Positions 60,798 to 64,000 of a stretch of DNA of 64,000 nucleotides are shown here, in pieces. The notes beneath the pieces were generated by a model that worked only from the letters and a program-made list of their open reading frames with translations, had not been told where the DNA came from and searched no databases. Location of the stretch: the NCBI GenBank assembly GCA_013399895.1, contig VXBA01001173.1:79208-143207 (forward strand), read 5' to 3'. Numbering within the stretch: the first letter of the stretch is position 1; each line of letters starts with the position of its first letter. Made by a program: the position numbers and the translations under genes. This DNA is from Serilophus lunatus (Eukaryota > Chordata > Aves > Passeriformes > Eurylaimidae).

Positions 60798-63700
60798 GTA
60801 CCCAGACCTCAAAGAGGTTGAAAAATTAACAAGGTGTGCTCAGAGGGGTGAGCAGAACTCTGACTGCCTTGAGAGTGATGATATTGGATGCCTTTGATTT
60901 AGACAGGAGATGAAAGCAAAATTCTTAACAATTGTGTCTTTGGGCACCACTGTTTTGTCTATGTCCTGTTTTACTGGGCTGAGCTTAGGATATCATCCCT
61001 TACTCAGATAAAGAGTAGCACAGAGCACCTTATTTCTCAAACACACATCTTATTGTACATGGACCTGAGCATTACTACAGAATCTCCAGAATCTTTTTTT
61101 TAGTGATGATTATGAGTCTGTAGTGACATAATCACTAGTGCAGCACCTCCCAAAGAAAAATGTTTAAAGCTCTTCAGTTTAGCAGAGAGATTAGGTAATC
61201 ACTTCCAAAAAATAAATACCAAGTATTTATAAAAAAAAAAAAAATTATTATGGTTAAATATAGTTGTTTGTGACCCAAACATAATTGCTAAGGGAAAGTA
61301 ACCAAATATAAACAGTTAAAGAAATGTTTATTTTGGTTTTTTTCCTACAAATCTTCCTGGGTTTTATATCATTTGCATAAAAACACACTGATCTATAAAT
61401 ATCAATATTAAGTACTAAGTACCTAACTAACAGAAAAGGTTTGAATTTGGTTGGGAAAAAAAGTCATGAAAACCAAACTTTAAATGAATGACTGCTTTCA
61501 GGCATTTATTTCAGTCAGGATTTTAAAAAAACATCTCTTCAGCTGCCTCACCTTAACCCTTAACATAGCATCACTCCTGAATGAGGCCTGACTTAGTACT
61601 CAGAACATGTGTTCAATTAAAAGTCACAAGCAGTGTCTTTATTCACAATATACTTGAAAAGAGAGCAGTCATATGGGTTTTGTGCAACTATTTCTGCATA
61701 AAGACTTATTCTTTGTCCATGTCTTTCTTCAAGATTCACTCTTCTACAATCTGCTTTTGTGAATGCACAAGCATAATTATTAACCAAAGAGTGACATATT
61801 CCCAAGTACCATGAGGATAAGAATTTTAGAATTTTTTTCTTTTATCTTTGGTGTTTTGCAGTGCTAATAATCCCTAAATCCTTATTCAAATAATTTCAAT
61901 ATTCAGTGGTAATTAATAAGGATTCCTTGGATGAATAAAAATTCAGGATGGAGATTTCAGAGATTTGTTTGGGGTTTTTACTAGTCACTATCAAAGAATT
62001 TTCTCCTTAAAGTAGATGGCAGCAGTTATGGCTGAAGGTTCCCAGGATAATGAATAGCCACGTGGAGGATGTTAAGAGCAGTTCCTGCTGAGCATTTCAA
62101 AACTGGAGTTGGATGTCCCTCTCCTATAAATTTTCATTTTGAAGAAAAAAAAATTAAAAATCCATAGATTCCAAATTAATTTAGTCCTTGCAGCATCTAA
62201 ATACATTTAAATAGAAATTTCAGGTGGCATAAACACATTATTTTTTTAGGTTAAGTGAGAATATATTCAACCATAAACCCAAGGTGCAATTTTTAGGAAA
62301 AAAAAAAAAAAAAAGACCTCATAAGTGTGTTACTATGTCTTTTGTTTTCTTTCCATGTGTGCTGACTGCTGTTTGAGTAAGAACTGTTTAAGGATGAGAA
62401 GTCTGCCTGGACATGTGCCCAGGTGAATATTTTCTAAACATAATTTCTGAAGCAGTAAGGAATAGTAACACATTTCTGAGCAGTTATTTGTACAATCTGA
62501 GCAAGAAGTATTTGATCAATCCCTTTTTTTTTATTTGGTTGGCTGTTTTCAATCTAAAATTGATTTTTACACTTTCTTGTATCATTCTGCAACAAATACG
62601 TGAGATTAGGCATTTCTTATGTGCTTCTGCAGGACTTAGAACAGGCTTGAGATCTGGTGTAATTTGAATACTAAATAAAATAAAACTAATTCCTAGTAAG
62701 ACTAATAATAATAAGATTGTTACTGGAATGCTAGATTTGTATGGTCTGAAACATTCTAAGAGATGTTTAACTTAACAAGAATCCTGCTGTCTTTCATTCT
62801 TAACTGCTTAGAACCAACTTTAAATAAAAAATTTGAATAATTTGGATGATTTTCATCTATTTCTAGTATTTTTCTGTTCAAACGTCTTTAAGGAGCTATA
62901 GCTTTTCTCAGTAAAAATATATATTTATTTGCACTGGGAAACCAATCATGTGAATGAAGCGCACAGGAGATAAAGCATCAATTCAAATTCTTACTGGTCT
63001 TCTCAGTTAAGTCATTCTTTTGCTGTAGAGGGTTCTACATAAGTTCATCTGCTTTCAGGAATATATCCCAAAGGTATATCCCAAAGGTAACTTTAACTTC
63101 TTAATCTATAATACAAATCTAACTTTTGGAAAGATCTGGTAGTTTCACAAAATCTTCCTGGAAACAAACCTCAGGAAACAGGGAGGAACTGAAACTAGTT
63201 CTCTGAAAAAATTGGTCATTTTTATTAATTCATGAAAATGGATAATTTGCAGTTTCCGCAGATGACTAACATGCTGATCTTTTTTTTTCCTTCTCAATAG
63301 TCTGAGAAATATTTATTATTTAAGTTTGATTCAAAACTTAATTAATGCGTAACTTCTCTGTGTTGCTTTTTATATTGGCTAGACACTATAGGGCCATACT
63401 ACTATGATTTAGGGACATCTGCACTTGCTTAAGTTCCCACATCTTTCCAACTGAGGATCTCCTATCATTTAATTGAGCTGGAATTAAATGAATAAAGAAG
63501 CCCTAAGTAAAAATTATAAGTAGTATTTATAACATAAGCTGGCTCATTAATCTAGTATATAGCACAGCTGTATTGCTAGGTGAGAAAAGCAAATCAAATA
63601 GGATTCAAAGGAAAAGCAATAGAGTGCCGCTAACTATCATTATGCAGCTGTGTAAATTGTGGTTCACCTACACCTTGAATATGGAATACAGTTTTGTTTT

Positions 63701-64000
63701 CTTAATTTCAAAAAGCACAGATAAAGTAGCCTAGAAAGGCTCCTTTTTCTGGGAGATAAAGTTGATAAAATATAACACAAACAGTGCTTTAGTGAGTAAA
63801 ACTTGTAAATAAGCTAAGAGTTTAACTTCTGAAAAGTAAAGACCTTGGAGGGTACTAAGAGAGAGATTTACAAAAACATGATTAGTACATTTAGGTTCAG
63901 TGAAGACTATAGTCTTTCCCTCTGTGAGAGAACTAGTTACCATAAAACAAAACTAAAACAATGTAAGGTCATGGAGACAGAGGTAATTGTTCATTGAGAG
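60798..64000. other. 3.2 kb AT-rich unique-looking DNA
   Basis: No gene or recognised repeat. Poly-A runs lie near 61230-61242 and 62299-62314. Open frames of 60-84 codons have no domain. Confidence 0.45.

Overview
The window looks like non-coding, AT-rich vertebrate DNA from a bird, most likely a songbird. The evidence is its repeat content: many CR1 (chicken repeat 1) LINE fragments, several ending in the usual CR1 3' end near ATTCTATGA, and avian-type retroviral LTRs that begin TGT..TGGTTT and end in CA. I found no convincing protein-coding exon, tRNA, rRNA, CRISPR array or operon. Long open frames occur only in GC-rich LTR DNA or across an assembly gap, and I treat them as chance. The window is best read as intergenic (or deep intronic) sequence. 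Species and repeat-family names are inference from memory; no database search was possible.

Layout. 0-3.2 kb: the 3' part of an LTR at the window edge, A-rich low-complexity DNA, a CR1 copy (1.14-2.18 kb) and a fragment of a second LTR-like family. 7.6-10.5 kb: a 1.6 kb GC-rich solo LTR on the minus strand with a CTCF-like motif, then an LTR-like repeat. 15.3-21.1 kb: a probable LTR, two CR1 pieces, and a second copy of the 7.6 kb LTR family. 25.9-26.5 kb: another LTR-like copy related to those at 3.0 and 10.0 kb. 36.7-37.3 kb: an LTR with a duplicated segment upstream of its poly-A signal. 38.4-46.4 kb: CR1 ends, an assembly gap with an exact 479-bp duplication, a split solo LTR, a minus-strand LTR, and a roughly 47-bp minisatellite-like array. 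47.8-51.5 kb: a long CR1 copy with two younger CR1 3' ends inside it, then an LTR related to the one at the left edge. 52.6-60.8 kb: a cluster of three solo LTRs, two of them one family in inverted orientation, one inserted into a CR1. The remaining blocks are AT-rich DNA in which I see little.

The clearest signals are structural. Several LTRs have readable 5-bp target-site duplications, which date insertions relative to one another and to the CR1 copies they interrupt. One LTR family carries a strong CTCF-type motif next to its 3' terminus, and a weaker version is present in a sister copy. Two places (around 42.7-43.8 kb and at 8.6 kb) look like assembly artefacts. I did not find a convincing new biological system.
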